From assembly GCA_041156125.1 (NCBI GenBank), contig JBEVTI010000002.1:248001-312000 (forward strand): a DNA stretch of 64,000 nucleotides. The letters run 5' to 3'. A program made the position numbers and the translations under genes. Shown in pieces: positions 26,438 through 34,742 of the stretch. Position 1 is the first letter of the stretch, and each line of letters opens with the position of its first letter. The DNA is from Paraktedonobacter carboxidivorans. GTDB lineage: Bacteria > Chloroflexota > Ktedonobacteria > Ktedonobacterales > Ktedonobacteraceae. The notes beneath the pieces are model-generated. The model searched no databases, was not told where the DNA came from, and saw nothing but the letters and a program-made list of their open reading frames with translations.

Positions 26438-27139
26438 TTACTTTTCCAGTGCCGGGTCGTTTGGCAAGGAGAGCAGCGACTTTGCTTTGCCTTCGAGCGT
26501 CTGACAGATCAGTTTTATCTGGTTTTCGCTATCGAGAGCGTGGCTATTGATCATCAGATCATAGAGCAAGGGATCGTTGATCTCATAACCTGAGAGTTGG
26601 CGTATGTACTGCTCCAGCTTCCGCTCCTTGCGTTTGATGAGGGAGATAGCCTGGCTCATACTGAGATGCTCCTGCTGCATAATATAGCTAATCCGCCGGG
26701 TCAGGGGCGCAACAAAGCGAATATGCAGTGCATCGGGGCGGTGGGCCAGTCTGATCTGCGCCGCGTGCCCAATAATCACACACCGACCAGCCTGGGCAAT
26801 ATTCTTAAGAATGCGCTCCTCAGCTTTACGATACTGCTGCTCCTGGGCCTCATAAGAAAGAGGCATGGTCGATGCGGCAGCCCATGTCTCGATGGCCTGG
26901 TGAGAGGAGTAGCGCATAAAGATCAGGAAACGATCGAAGAGGCCAAAGGTGCGCTCATTATACACGGCAGTCTCTGCTGTTGGCATCTCTAGTTGCTCGG
27001 CAACCTGCGCGGGTATCTCCTGGTCAACGAGACGCCAGCCTAGCCGCAAAGCCAGTTTGACAGCGGTCTTTTCTCCTCCACTGCCATATTGGGAGGAGAT
27101 AGTGACAATCTTGATCGCGAATGGATGTGCTTGTGACAT
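26438..27139 (-). CDS. Cytidylate kinase-like family protein
   Basis: From ATG at 27139 the protein is 233 residues. IVTISSQYGSGGEKTAVKLALRLGWRLVDQEI is the modified P-loop (SxxxxSGG) of cytidylate kinase-like proteins, with CVIIGHAAQIRLAHRPDALHIRFVAP (about 105-130) after it and HLSMSQAISLIKRKERKLEQYI. The family is widespread and its substrate is usually unknown. The ATG lies 4 bases after the TAA of the ornithine-cyclodeaminase-like gene, whose final codons give the ribosome site GAGGTG, so the two are coupled. An upstream extension of the frame overlaps that gene and is not real. Confidence 0.75.
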   Translation of the reverse strand: MSQAHPFAIKIVTISSQYGSGGEKTAVKLALRLGWRLVDQEIPAQVAEQLEMPTAETAVYNERTFGLFDRFLIFMRYSSHQAIETWAAASTMPLSYEAQEQQYRKAEERILKNIAQAGRCVIIGHAAQIRLAHRPDALHIRFVAPLTRRISYIMQQEHLSMSQAISLIKRKERKLEQYIRQLSGYEINDPLLYDLMINSHALDSENQIKLICQTLEGKAKSLLSLPNDPALEK

Positions 27140-27143
27140 AGCT

Positions 27144-28142
27144 TTACACCTCATGGAGCGGGGGCGATGAAAGCTGAAAAGAAGTTCCAGCTTGATGCTC
27201 AACAGCCCAGGTATAGACCCAGCGTAAAATGGCGGCGTCCCACGCATAGGACCCGCGCTGCTCATAAAGAATAATCTCGTCGCCGGACACCCGTGGGAGG
27301 CCGCTCCCACATATAACCTCAAGCAGCGTCGTAGCAATAGTCGAGGGGTCGCGTCCGCCAGTAGTAGCCATGACCGGGCGCGGGTCCCAGCCTGAGGAGC
27401 GAATCGCAGGACCTGCCAGGGCGGGAACAACCACACGTGTTGTCAGGTCAGGCGGCAAACCCTGGCCTGTGATACTAATGAGCAGAGCGCCGGGACGTAT
27501 CCAGGAGGCCTCCAGGGCTGGCCCCCGCCCATTGGCGGCAATACAAATGATATCCGCTCCCTCAACCACCTCGCGCGCGCTGCTGACTGCTTTGACTGCT
27601 AATCCCGTCTGAGCACTCATGCGGGTCGCATAGGCATTACAATGTTCCGTGGTGGGACTGAAGACAAGCACTGTTGCCAGAGAAGGCATGGCCGCTGCTA
27701 TGGCGCGTAAATGCTCTTGGGCCTGTAGTCCGCTCCCCAACATACCCAGTGTAGTTGAACCCGGACGCGCCAGATAGGCGCTCGCGAGTCCAACAGGAGC
27801 CGATGTGCGCAAGGGACTCAGATCATCGGTGGCGATCAACGCCTGGAGCCGTCCATCCTGATTATCGAGCAACAAGGCAAAAAAGCCATTTGCCTCTGGA
27901 TGGATATCTCCCCCGGAAACAGGGAAAACCCGTATCGATGTTCCGTCGAGCGGCGTGCTCAGCGCGTTGATATTAAAGCGGCGCGTCTCGTCACCTAGAG
28001 GAAAACTTAGCCATGACAGATGACCAAGCGTAGTGCTGTGCTGTGCGAGAAGCGCCTCACGGATAACCTGGAAGACGCTGGCGAAAAAATCCGGTCCTTC
28101 GAGTAAAGGGCGCAAATCGTCTTGCGTCAGTAATAATGGCAC
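27144..28142 (-). CDS. Ornithine cyclodeaminase/mu-crystallin family protein
   Basis: From GTG at 28142, after AAGGAG, the protein is 332 residues. LGMLGSGLQAQEHLRAI near residue 128 is the NAD-binding GxGxQA motif; FNINALSTPLDGTSIRVFPVSGG and SPLRTSAPVGLASAYLA match the substrate region of the family. Members include ornithine cyclodeaminase, alanine dehydrogenase and imine reductases; some make amino-acid building blocks for natural products. The role here is not clear. It is co-transcribed with the cytidylate-kinase-like gene. Confidence 0.82.
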   Translation of the reverse strand: MPLLLTQDDLRPLLEGPDFFASVFQVIREALLAQHSTTLGHLSWLSFPLGDETRRFNINALSTPLDGTSIRVFPVSGGDIHPEANGFFALLLDNQDGRLQALIATDDLSPLRTSAPVGLASAYLARPGSTTLGMLGSGLQAQEHLRAIAAAMPSLATVLVFSPTTEHCNAYATRMSAQTGLAVKAVSSAREVVEGADIICIAANGRGPALEASWIRPGALLISITGQGLPPDLTTRVVVPALAGPAIRSSGWDPRPVMATTGGRDPSTIATTLLEVICGSGLPRVSGDEIILYEQRGSYAWDAAILRWVYTWAVEHQAGTSFQLSSPPLHEV

Positions 28143-28276
28143 GTGCTCATGCTCCTTTCTTTGCTGGCGAGATGCGCCAGAAGCTAAGAATTTCCCGGCC
28201 CACGCCAGAGAAGAGAGAGCGATCCCTGGCGCATATGCCGGAATAATCTCACCGGGTTCTTGCAAACTTCTTTGCT

Positions 28277-28735
28277 TTAAGCTGGGAAGACAACTGGCAG
28301 AAACAAGGTCACCAGGCCAATAAAAGCGAGCACTGTCCGAAAATGGTGGCCGCTAATCCAGCGCGCTCGCATTTCCGGCAGATGCTGGAGGGGCTTTTCA
28401 GGCTGCCAGGTGCGGATACGCCGATTGACGGGTCCATGTACGAGAATAGAGGTGATGGCGATACCCACGATACAGGCGATCCCGATAAGCCTGATGATCA
28501 GTTGCCAGGTTGGTTGAGGAAACCAGATTTCTCCCAATGCCAGGAGAGCAGTCGCAAATGTCAACACCGGCATATAGGGATCGCTGTACTTATCGAGAAT
28601 ATGGTGTACCTCCGCGTACTGGCCAGTACTGAGCGCCGCGAAGGTCGGAGCCACAGCCATATTCACAAAGAAAAGTCCCCCGACCAACAAGCTCAGCATG
28701 ATAAAAGTCGCCAGTTCGAGCAGATGATAGATCAT
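28277..28735 (-). CDS. Anthrone-oxygenase-like DUF1772 membrane protein
   Basis: The 152-residue protein has four hydrophobic helices (LATFIMLSLLVGGLFFVNMAV, VLTFATALLALGEIWF, LIIRLIGIACIVGIAITSILVHGPVN and TVLAFIGLVTLFLPVVF) and the family motif VHGPVNRRIRTW. DUF1772 includes anthrone oxygenases that oxidise aromatic polyketide anthrones to anthraquinones without a cofactor (family knowledge). Its start shares ATGA with the stop of the aromatase/cyclase gene, placing it in aromatic PKS set 1. I infer a quinone-forming step. Confidence 0.82.
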   Translation of the reverse strand: MIYHLLELATFIMLSLLVGGLFFVNMAVAPTFAALSTGQYAEVHHILDKYSDPYMPVLTFATALLALGEIWFPQPTWQLIIRLIGIACIVGIAITSILVHGPVNRRIRTWQPEKPLQHLPEMRARWISGHHFRTVLAFIGLVTLFLPVVFPA

Positions 28736-29520
28736 GCAGAGACCTCGTTTCGCCACTCATAGATCTGTTGAGCATGCGGTGGCAGGTCGGGATAGATCAG
28801 AGATACATACTGATCCAGCTCAGCTTTTACGCCCTGGAACAATTGATTCTGGCTGTACTCTTTCAGAATGGCTGGCAGAGAAGCCTTGCCCTCGACAAAA
28901 TGGATGTAGATATCACCCTGAACCCAGACATGCCGGGATTTGACGCCGATCATATGGGGCAGTTCGCTCGCATCAGAGCGCTGAAAAGCCTCAATGATCT
29001 TCTCTTCATCCCCTGGAGTATGTTTGCCGACAATGATGCCCCGGTAGACTCCTTCAGATTGAGCGGCGGTGTCACAAATCTTTTCAACCCGCTCTTTAAT
29101 TACCTGCTGCTGAATCCGGGTCTGGGTATTGAGGTGCTTAGTCGCGGCCTCGTCGCTGAAAGGCGCTGTGGGTTTCATCGAAAACTCCTGCTCCCAGGTC
29201 ATGACTGTCTCCATCTCGTCAACGCGGTCATACCACCAGCGAATGGCCATGTGCTGAAACGGTCCCGTCTCGGGATTGCGCTCGGAGAAGGTCGATTTGC
29301 GCTCGGTATCGGTCCGCCTGGTTGCCACCCAACTCCATTGCGTGCCAGAGTCATCAGGATGAGTTGTCAGGCGAAAGGTCACGCTGTTTTCATCCTCAGC
29401 AAGTACTTCGCTACTCTCGTACTCGCTAAATAGTTCTGGCCATGTTCTTACATTATTGGTAAGGCAAAACACCTCGTCTATTGGTGCATGAATATGCACA
29501 GCATTGCGGATATATCCCAT
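28732..29520 (-). CDS. Fused aromatase/cyclase (SRPBCC) and TcmI-type cyclase
   Basis: The 262-residue protein joins two polyketide cyclase domains. Residues 1-145 are an SRPBCC aromatase/cyclase (AVHIHAPIDEVFCLTNNVRTWPELFSEYESSEVL, and RWWYDRVDEMETVMTWEQEFSMKP) like WhiE/TcmN domains. Residues about 155-262 match TcmI-type cyclases (PF04673 type): VYRGIIVGKHTPGDEEKIIEAF, then ELPHMIGVKSRHVWVQGDIYIHFVEG. In actinomycetes these are normally separate genes. Together they would guide ring closure and aromatisation of the poly-beta-keto chain bound to the adjacent ACP. ATG at 29520 follows AGGAGGATTCACGT; 12 bases separate it from the ACP stop. Confidence 0.85.
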   Translation of the reverse strand: MGYIRNAVHIHAPIDEVFCLTNNVRTWPELFSEYESSEVLAEDENSVTFRLTTHPDDSGTQWSWVATRRTDTERKSTFSERNPETGPFQHMAIRWWYDRVDEMETVMTWEQEFSMKPTAPFSDEAATKHLNTQTRIQQQVIKERVEKICDTAAQSEGVYRGIIVGKHTPGDEEKIIEAFQRSDASELPHMIGVKSRHVWVQGDIYIHFVEGKASLPAILKEYSQNQLFQGVKAELDQYVSLIYPDLPPHAQQIYEWRNEVSA

Positions 29521-29532
29521 ACGTGAATCCTC

Positions 29533-29775
29533 CTAAGCTGCAAGCGAATTAACAAACTCGACAAGTTCCTGAATATTTTGTACGGCGATAGAGTCTACTT
29601 GCGGGATGACAACCCCGAATGTATGTTCCAGGCTGGTACAAACTTCGGTGAGGCCCAGAGACTCAACTCCCAATTCCTCCCAGGACGCGGTGCTGATATT
29701 GGGAATAGTCAGAGGCAGCCCAACTTTGGCATGAAAGATGTTTAGCAGCATCTGAGTGGTACATAGCTCGGTCAT
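29533..29775 (-). CDS. Acyl carrier protein, aromatic PKS set
   Basis: An 80-residue ACP with the phosphopantetheine site GVESLGL (Ser about residue 38; Glu replaces the usual Asp before Ser). It is the first gene of the reverse-strand operon and lies opposite KS-alpha across the 189-base divergent promoter region. ATG at 29775 follows AAAGGAGG. Confidence 0.88.
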   Translation of the reverse strand: MTELCTTQMLLNIFHAKVGLPLTIPNISTASWEELGVESLGLTEVCTSLEHTFGVVIPQVDSIAVQNIQELVEFVNSLAA

Positions 29776-29964
29776 TGGTTGTATCCTCCTTTCTGAGTGA
29801 GTGGAAAGACCAGGGCGTGTAGATATCTAAACTGCTCTGAGCATATATGGATGGTTTACGCATCTCTTACCCGGTCTCTAAGTGTTTGGAAACCCATCTG
29901 GCTACATTTGTTAAAAAAGCATCTATGTGTGATGTTTTTGATTGTTCGAGAGGAGGATACATTT
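29776..29964. promoter_or_regulatory. Divergent promoter region of aromatic PKS set
   Basis: The 189-base gap between ACP (-) and KS-alpha (+) must contain both promoters of set 1. It has ribosome sites AGGAGG at both edges and AT-rich tracts (TTGTTAAAAAAGC near 29908) but no consensus pair I would commit to. A SARP or LAL-type operator is expected here by analogy but none is obvious. Confidence 0.5.
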
Positions 29965-31221
29965 ATGGCGCGTGTGCTGATCACAGGTATCGGCGTGGTC
30001 GCCCCAGGGGGTATGGGAAGAGAAACATTCTGGCAAACCCTGGTCAAGGGGAAATCGGCCTCCGCGCTTGCTCAAGTGGCTAATCTTGACCAATTTCGTT
30101 CGCAGGTAGTAGCCGCGGTGAAGGATTGGGACCCGTATCGTGAAGGTTTAAGCGCGGATGATGTTGCCAGAACCAGTCGGCATACGCAGTTCGGCCTGGT
30201 GGCCGTCGCGGAAGCCTTAGTGGAGAGCGGGCTGGACACAGCCTCTCTTGATGCAACACGGGTTGGCGTTGCCGCGGGAACTGCGATTGGTTCTACTTTG
30301 CGTCTTGAACAAGAATATATGGTCGCGAGTTCACAAGCGACCGAGTTTACAGTGAACCCCGAGCTGGTATCTCCCTTCCTTTATCACGCGATGTCTCCAA
30401 CCAGTCTTAGCGCGGAGATTGCGGCCCGCTACGGAGTACAAGGACCAGTTGTCACGGTCTCGACAGGCTGCACCGCGGGGGTTGATGCCGTCGCGCATGC
30501 TTTTGAGTGGATTCGTGAAGGCGAGGCAGAGGTGGTCATTGCCGGGGCCTCTGAAGCAGGAATTTGTCCGGTTAATATGGCTTCTTTTGATGCAATTAAA
30601 GGTACTACTGTCCGAAATAGCGAGCCGAAGACGGCCTCCCGCCCCTTTGACAAGACCAGAGATGGGTTTGTTTTAGGAGAGGGCAGCGCGTTTCTGATCC
30701 TGGAGTCTTTCGAGCACGCTCAAGCTAGAAAAGCGGCGACGATTTATGGGGAAATCACTGGCTATGGAAGCGCGATGAACGCATATCATATGACAGGTCT
30801 GCCGCGTCATGGTCTGGATCTGGTTCAGGCCATTCAAGTTGCTCTGGAGATGGCCGGGCTTCATCCAGAGGATATTCAATATATCAACGCTCATGGTTCC
30901 TCAACCCGCCAGAATGATCTCCACGAAACGAATGCGTTCAAGGTCATCTGGAATGATCAGGCGTATTCCATCCCTATCAGTTCGATTAAGTCGGTGATCG
31001 GGCATTCTCTGGGGGCGATTGGAGCACTTGAGACAGCCGCGTGCGCACTCATTCTCCAGCGCGGGATTATTCCTCCTACCATTAACTACCAGTACCCTGA
31101 TCCAGAGTGTGATCTTGATTATGTGCCAAATGTGGCCAGAGAGCAGGAGGTTCACCATATCATTTCAACGGCGAGTGGTTTTGGCGGATTTCAATCGGCC
31201 CTTATTCTTTCCCACGTTTAG
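29965..31221 (+). CDS. Type II PKS ketosynthase alpha
   Basis: From ATG at 29965 (after GAGGAGG) the protein is 418 residues. Cys169 lies in VSTGCTAGVDAV, the His motifs are INAHGSSTRQND (His near 310) and KSVIGHSLGAIG (His near 345), and the C-terminal GFGGFQSAL loop is present, so the decarboxylating and condensing triad is complete. With the following CLF and the opposite-strand ACP it forms a minimal aromatic polyketide synthase. The next gene starts 15 bases downstream. Confidence 0.93.
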   Translation: MARVLITGIGVVAPGGMGRETFWQTLVKGKSASALAQVANLDQFRSQVVAAVKDWDPYREGLSADDVARTSRHTQFGLVAVAEALVESGLDTASLDATRVGVAAGTAIGSTLRLEQEYMVASSQATEFTVNPELVSPFLYHAMSPTSLSAEIAARYGVQGPVVTVSTGCTAGVDAVAHAFEWIREGEAEVVIAGASEAGICPVNMASFDAIKGTTVRNSEPKTASRPFDKTRDGFVLGEGSAFLILESFEHAQARKAATIYGEITGYGSAMNAYHMTGLPRHGLDLVQAIQVALEMAGLHPEDIQYINAHGSSTRQNDLHETNAFKVIWNDQAYSIPISSIKSVIGHSLGAIGALETAACALILQRGIIPPTINYQYPDPECDLDYVPNVAREQEVHHIISTASGFGGFQSALILSHV

Positions 31222-31236
31222 GAGAAGGTGATCAAT

Positions 31237-32469
31237 ATGCCAGAAAAAGCTGTTATTACGGGCCTGGGAGTCCTCTCTCCAACTGGGATAGGCGCAACTG
31301 CTTTCTGGGAAGGCATGCTCAGTGCTCGTTCGTTCATTCGTCCAATCACGAGTTTCGACCCGGCCCGCTTTTCCAGTCGAGTCGCGGGCGTGTTAACCGA
31401 TTTTGATCCGGCAGATTTTCTCGATCCACGCATCGTCGTGCAGACTGATCGCTGGACGCAATTCGATCTGATCTGTACAAAAGAGGCCCTGAAAGATGCG
31501 CAAATCTCTTTGCAAGACAAAGAACCGACAAAAGTGGGAGCGGTCTTTGCGGCAGGAACGGGCGGAAATGCGTATGGGCAGCAGCAATTGCACATCTGTG
31601 GATCTCAGGGTCCGCATCATGTTAGTGTCTACCTTTCTATCGCCTGGTTTTACGCGGCCAGCATTGGACAGGTTTCTATCGATCAGAAGATTCGTGGCTA
31701 TGGGCGCAATATCTGCGCTGAGGCCGCTGGTGGCCCTATCGCTTTAGGACACGCGGCCAAACTGATTGCTCAGCAGACCTGCGATGTGGTGGTGGTCGGA
31801 GGTAGCGAAGCACCTTTAACTCCCTATACATTCGCGTCTCACCAGGCTTCGGGCTTGTTATCAGACGAGACGGGGCCTTATCCCTATCGTCCCTTTGATG
31901 CCACGCGTACCGGACCAGTTGTAGGTGAAGGTGGAGCTGGCTTTTGTGTGGAAGGGAAGGAGCACGCGTTGAAACGTGGCGCTCACATCTACGGGGAAAT
32001 AGCTGGCTGGGGTCAGTCCTTTGATGGCATCTTGACGCGCGGGCCAGCTCCCGATGGGCAAGCGTACGCGCGAGCTATCGCTCAGGCCTTGCGTACAGCT
32101 CAGCTCGCTCCAGAGGATATTGACTGGATTATCTGTGACGGTCTGGGTACGCAAGAAGGGGATGTAGCGGAGTTCAGGGCTCTCCAGAGTATTTTTGGTG
32201 ACGCTCTCCCTCAGATCCCTGCTTCAGCCCCCAAATCGATGATCGGTCGCCTCTTCAATGGCGGCTCAACGGTCGATGTCGCTGCCGCTCTCCTGGGCTT
32301 AGAGCAACAGATCGTGCTGCCAACGGTGGGCTTTGGAACGCCAGATCCCGCCTGTCCTCTTGATTGTGTACCGAATCAGCCCTGCGCCAGATCCCTGCGC
32401 CACGTCCTGGTCGGCGCTCGCGGCTTTGGAGGCTTTAACTCGGCCATTGTTTTAAAACGCCTTGCGTAA
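31237..32469 (+). CDS. Type II PKS chain length factor (KS-beta)
   Basis: The 410-residue protein is KS-fold but lacks catalytic residues. Where KS-alpha has TGCTAG, it reads ICAEAAGGPIAL at residues 159-170, so the active-site position is Glu162 or Ala163 depending on alignment, not Cys and not the usual CLF Gln. The first His motif is ICDGLGTQEGD and the second KSMIGRLFNGG, both without His. It sets chain length as a heterodimer with KS-alpha. ATG at 31237 follows GGAGAAGG. A dispersed hairpin repeat begins 4 bases past the stop. Confidence 0.9.
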   Translation: MPEKAVITGLGVLSPTGIGATAFWEGMLSARSFIRPITSFDPARFSSRVAGVLTDFDPADFLDPRIVVQTDRWTQFDLICTKEALKDAQISLQDKEPTKVGAVFAAGTGGNAYGQQQLHICGSQGPHHVSVYLSIAWFYAASIGQVSIDQKIRGYGRNICAEAAGGPIALGHAAKLIAQQTCDVVVVGGSEAPLTPYTFASHQASGLLSDETGPYPYRPFDATRTGPVVGEGGAGFCVEGKEHALKRGAHIYGEIAGWGQSFDGILTRGPAPDGQAYARAIAQALRTAQLAPEDIDWIICDGLGTQEGDVAEFRALQSIFGDALPQIPASAPKSMIGRLFNGGSTVDVAAALLGLEQQIVLPTVGFGTPDPACPLDCVPNQPCARSLRHVLVGARGFGGFNSAIVLKRLA

Positions 32470-32473
32470 TCTT

Positions 32474-32509
32474 ATGAGTCATCCCTGATTTTGAAAATCA
32501 GGCCAAAAC
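32474..32509 (+). repeat. Dispersed hairpin repeat, copy B
   Basis: ATGAGTCATCCCTGATTTTG to CAGGCCAAAAC; stem CCTGATTTT/AAAATCAGG with one unpaired base. It lies immediately after the CLF stop and inside the CLF-cupin spacer. Confidence 0.7.
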
Positions 32510-32535
32510 GCTTTTTGCCTCCTCAGGGGAATTGC

Positions 32536-32582
32536 AGAGATGTGTGGTGCGGGTGCGCAACGCGCCGGTACTACACATCTCT
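32536..32582 (+). promoter_or_regulatory. Hairpin in CLF-cupin spacer
   Basis: Arms 32536-32548 (AGAGATGTGTGGT) and 32570-32582 pair with one G-T; a G/C-rich inner loop can pair further. It could slow or end transcription, lowering cupin and SDR expression relative to KS/CLF. Inference from structure only. Confidence 0.45.
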
Positions 32583-32700
32583 TGAAAAAGGGATGGGGCT
32601 TCGCCACAAGCAGAGCAAAACGCGTGTTTCTCCTGACCCAAAATTCAGCGATGACTCATGCAAGAACGGCAATTCGCGTAGACAGAGAAAGGAGCATATC

Positions 32701-33093
32701 ATGGTTGCGTTTATTCATCGTTCGGAGGTAGACCCCTTAAAGCAAAATCGCGGTGGAAAGCTGTATACCTTGCTCAGTCCAAAGAATACGGGCAATACGG
32801 CGGGCTATCTTGGTATCCTCACCCTGGCACCTGGCGAAGTGTTTTTAAAGCATTACCATCCCCATAGTGAAGAGTGCTTCTATGTGATCCAGGGAGAACT
32901 CACAATTGAAGGGGATGCGTCTCCTCATACCGTAACCGCCGGAACGGCAGTCTTTGTGCCGAAATACGAGCCACACCGCCTACGCAATAATGGGCAAGAG
33001 GACGTGCTCCTGGTTTTCTTCTGCTCTCCGCTTGCGCCGTCGCCCCGCGAAGGACATGTGATGCTAGAAGAGGCGGAGCCAGCGCTCTCCTGA
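32701..33093 (+). CDS. Cupin domain protein
   Basis: The 130-residue protein is a single cupin: LTLAPGEVFLKHYHPHSEECFYVIQGEL gives the metal ligands H-x-H-x4-E of motif 1 (residues about 56-75), and the second motif is VFVPKYEPHRLRNN with a His. Small cupins act as cyclases or oxygenases in type II polyketide pathways. ATG at 32701 follows AAAGGAG. Set with KS/CLF before it and an SDR 49 bases after, it likely works on the set 1 intermediate. Confidence 0.85.
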   Translation: MVAFIHRSEVDPLKQNRGGKLYTLLSPKNTGNTAGYLGILTLAPGEVFLKHYHPHSEECFYVIQGELTIEGDASPHTVTAGTAVFVPKYEPHRLRNNGQEDVLLVFFCSPLAPSPREGHVMLEEAEPALS

Positions 33094-33142
33094 GAGCGTC
33101 CAGCGCTGAAACTTAAAATGTACTGAGGGAAAGAAAAGCATT

Positions 33143-33895
33143 ATGGATTTGCATTTAACTGAGAAACGTGCTCTGGTGGTCGGCAACGGCGAAGCCTTAG
33201 ATCAGGCTATCATCCGTGGACTGCTTCAACAAGGAGTGACCGTCGCTTATGCCTATGAGAGCGGAACAGCCATTCCGAGTCTGCTCAACGCCCTGGAGGA
33301 AGCCAGGAATGGGAGCTTCGCTGTGCCACTGCGCGTGGACGATGAACAAGAGATAGCTCAGATGGTCGAGCAGGTGGCACAGCGTTGCGGGCAGATCGAG
33401 ATTATGGTACATAATGCCTCCGTGATCAACCACGCGCCCCTGGCGGAACTGACCCTTGCTACCTGGCGGCAGACCCTGGATACCAGTTTGACCAGCCTCT
33501 ACCTGGTGACGCAGGCGGTGCTGCCTCTTCTGCAACCAGGGGCCTCGCTGATCGCCGTTTCGGCCTGTCTGGCCGCCGTGGGCATGAGAGGGAAATCGCA
33601 TTTTACCGCTGCCAAAGCTGGCATCATTGGTTTTACCAGATCAATCGCCAAGGAGTTGGGCGCGCAAGGCATCCGTGTCAACGTGGTCGCCCCCGGAGTT
33701 ATCGGCACTGGCGAACTGGCCGGCCTGTCACCGGAACAGCGCGGACGCTATGCCTACCTGGCGGCGCTGGGCCGCATGGGACGCCCGGAGGAGGTCGCAG
33801 CGACCGTCCTCTTCCTGGCCAGCGATCTAGCCAGCTTTGTCACAGGAGCTACCATCCCCGTTGACGGCGGAGTCGGCGGCATCGCAGCATTTTAA
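33143..33895 (+). CDS. SDR protein lacking the catalytic Tyr
   Basis: The 250-residue protein is clearly of the FabG/ketoreductase type: IMVHNASVINHAPL near residue 88, RVNVVAPGVIGTGEL near 185 and the ending TGATIPVDGGVGG. But the active-site Tyr is Phe154 (SHFTAAKAG) while Ser140 and Lys158 remain, and the nucleotide loop reads VVGNGEALDQ instead of TGxxxGxG. By family rules it should be a poor or inactive reductase; it may be a scaffolding/cyclisation partner. It is the last gene of the set 1 forward operon. Confidence 0.85.
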   Translation: MDLHLTEKRALVVGNGEALDQAIIRGLLQQGVTVAYAYESGTAIPSLLNALEEARNGSFAVPLRVDDEQEIAQMVEQVAQRCGQIEIMVHNASVINHAPLAELTLATWRQTLDTSLTSLYLVTQAVLPLLQPGASLIAVSACLAAVGMRGKSHFTAAKAGIIGFTRSIAKELGAQGIRVNVVAPGVIGTGELAGLSPEQRGRYAYLAALGRMGRPEEVAATVLFLASDLASFVTGATIPVDGGVGGIAAF

Positions 33896-33907
33896 GTAAG
33901 CGCGGCA

Positions 33908-33967
33908 ATTTTAAGTCAAGAAGCACCCCTGATTTTACAAAATCAGGGGTGCTTCTTGACTTAAAAT
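33908..33967. terminator. Bidirectional 29-bp hairpin; repeat copy D
   Basis: Arms 33908-33936 and 33939-33967 pair perfectly around a two-base loop, between convergent SDR and LuxR genes. Its core CCTGATTTTACAAAATCAGG (33928-33947) is the core of the dispersed repeat, here fully palindromic. Confidence 0.8.
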
Positions 33968-33973
33968 GCTATG

Positions 33974-34672
33974 TTAAATTGCCAGGGCCTGGGTGCGTAA
34001 GATCGCTTCGGTGCGCGAACTGATATGGAGTTTCTCATAGATATGGGTCAGGTGTTTTTCGATAGTTTTCTCTTTCAGTCCAAGCCGCTGGGCGATATGA
34101 AAGTTGGTGATACCCAGACGTAACAGAGAGAGAATCTGCACCTCGCGCTCCGTAAAATGAAAGGCAGCCCGGGACATTGAGCAACTGAGAATCTCGCGCG
34201 CACGCGTACCCAGGAAGATCTGCCCCTGCGCAGCAGCCTCGATGGCCTGCGCCAGATCCTTCTCTGACGCATCTTCTCCAAGCAGACCTTGCACACCATT
34301 TCGCATCAGCGAAAACGCTGTTTCGGGGTAAAGGCGCTGCTGAATAACCACAATTCCCGGAACGCTCTGCTCATTTTTCAGCGCCCTGGTACACTCTAAA
34401 CACTCGGAAAGCGTAATTGAGCTGCCCAGGAGCAGAACATAACGCTTCCCCTGCAAATGCAGAGCAACTGCATCCTGAGCCTTGCACAGACTGGCACAGA
34501 CAGCCATCTGAGGAAAATGCCCAATCACGCGCTGGAGAGCCTCGCGAAGTAAGAGGTGAGACTCGATGATGGCAACTTGTATCTGCTCTCCAAGCGGATT
34601 GTCCTGCGCCAGGTGCTTTTCCTGCTCAAATTGGCTAGAGCCTGATGTGTACTTCTCTCCTATTTGCATCAT
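33974..34672 (-). CDS. LuxR-type regulator with degenerate receiver
   Basis: From ATG at 34672 (after AAGGA; an ATG 15 bases upstream is also in frame) the protein is 232 residues. The C-terminus is a LuxR HTH: FTEREVQILSLLRLGITNFHIAQRLGLKEKTIEKHLTHIYEKL. The N-terminus is a NarL-type receiver fold, but the acidic pair is ES (AIIESHLLLREAL) and the phospho-acceptor Asp is replaced in VLLLGSSITL, so phosphorylation is unlikely. It sits inside the polyketide cluster and probably controls it through a ligand or by default. Confidence 0.83.
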   Translation of the reverse strand: MMQIGEKYTSGSSQFEQEKHLAQDNPLGEQIQVAIIESHLLLREALQRVIGHFPQMAVCASLCKAQDAVALHLQGKRYVLLLGSSITLSECLECTRALKNEQSVPGIVVIQQRLYPETAFSLMRNGVQGLLGEDASEKDLAQAIEAAAQGQIFLGTRAREILSCSMSRAAFHFTEREVQILSLLRLGITNFHIAQRLGLKEKTIEKHLTHIYEKLHISSRTEAILRTQALAI

Positions 34673-34742
34673 AATTTTATCCTTCATACGAAGGCGACTG
34701 TTATCTCTCTTTCTCAGTCAGCTTAGCTATCGTCAGTTGAAC

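Noticed and set aside
26948..27436. 99-residue N-terminal extension of the cytidylate-kinase-like protein
   Set aside because: It overlaps the ornithine-cyclodeaminase-like gene and has no family similarity; the ATG at 27139 with a coupled ribosome site fits the P-loop start.
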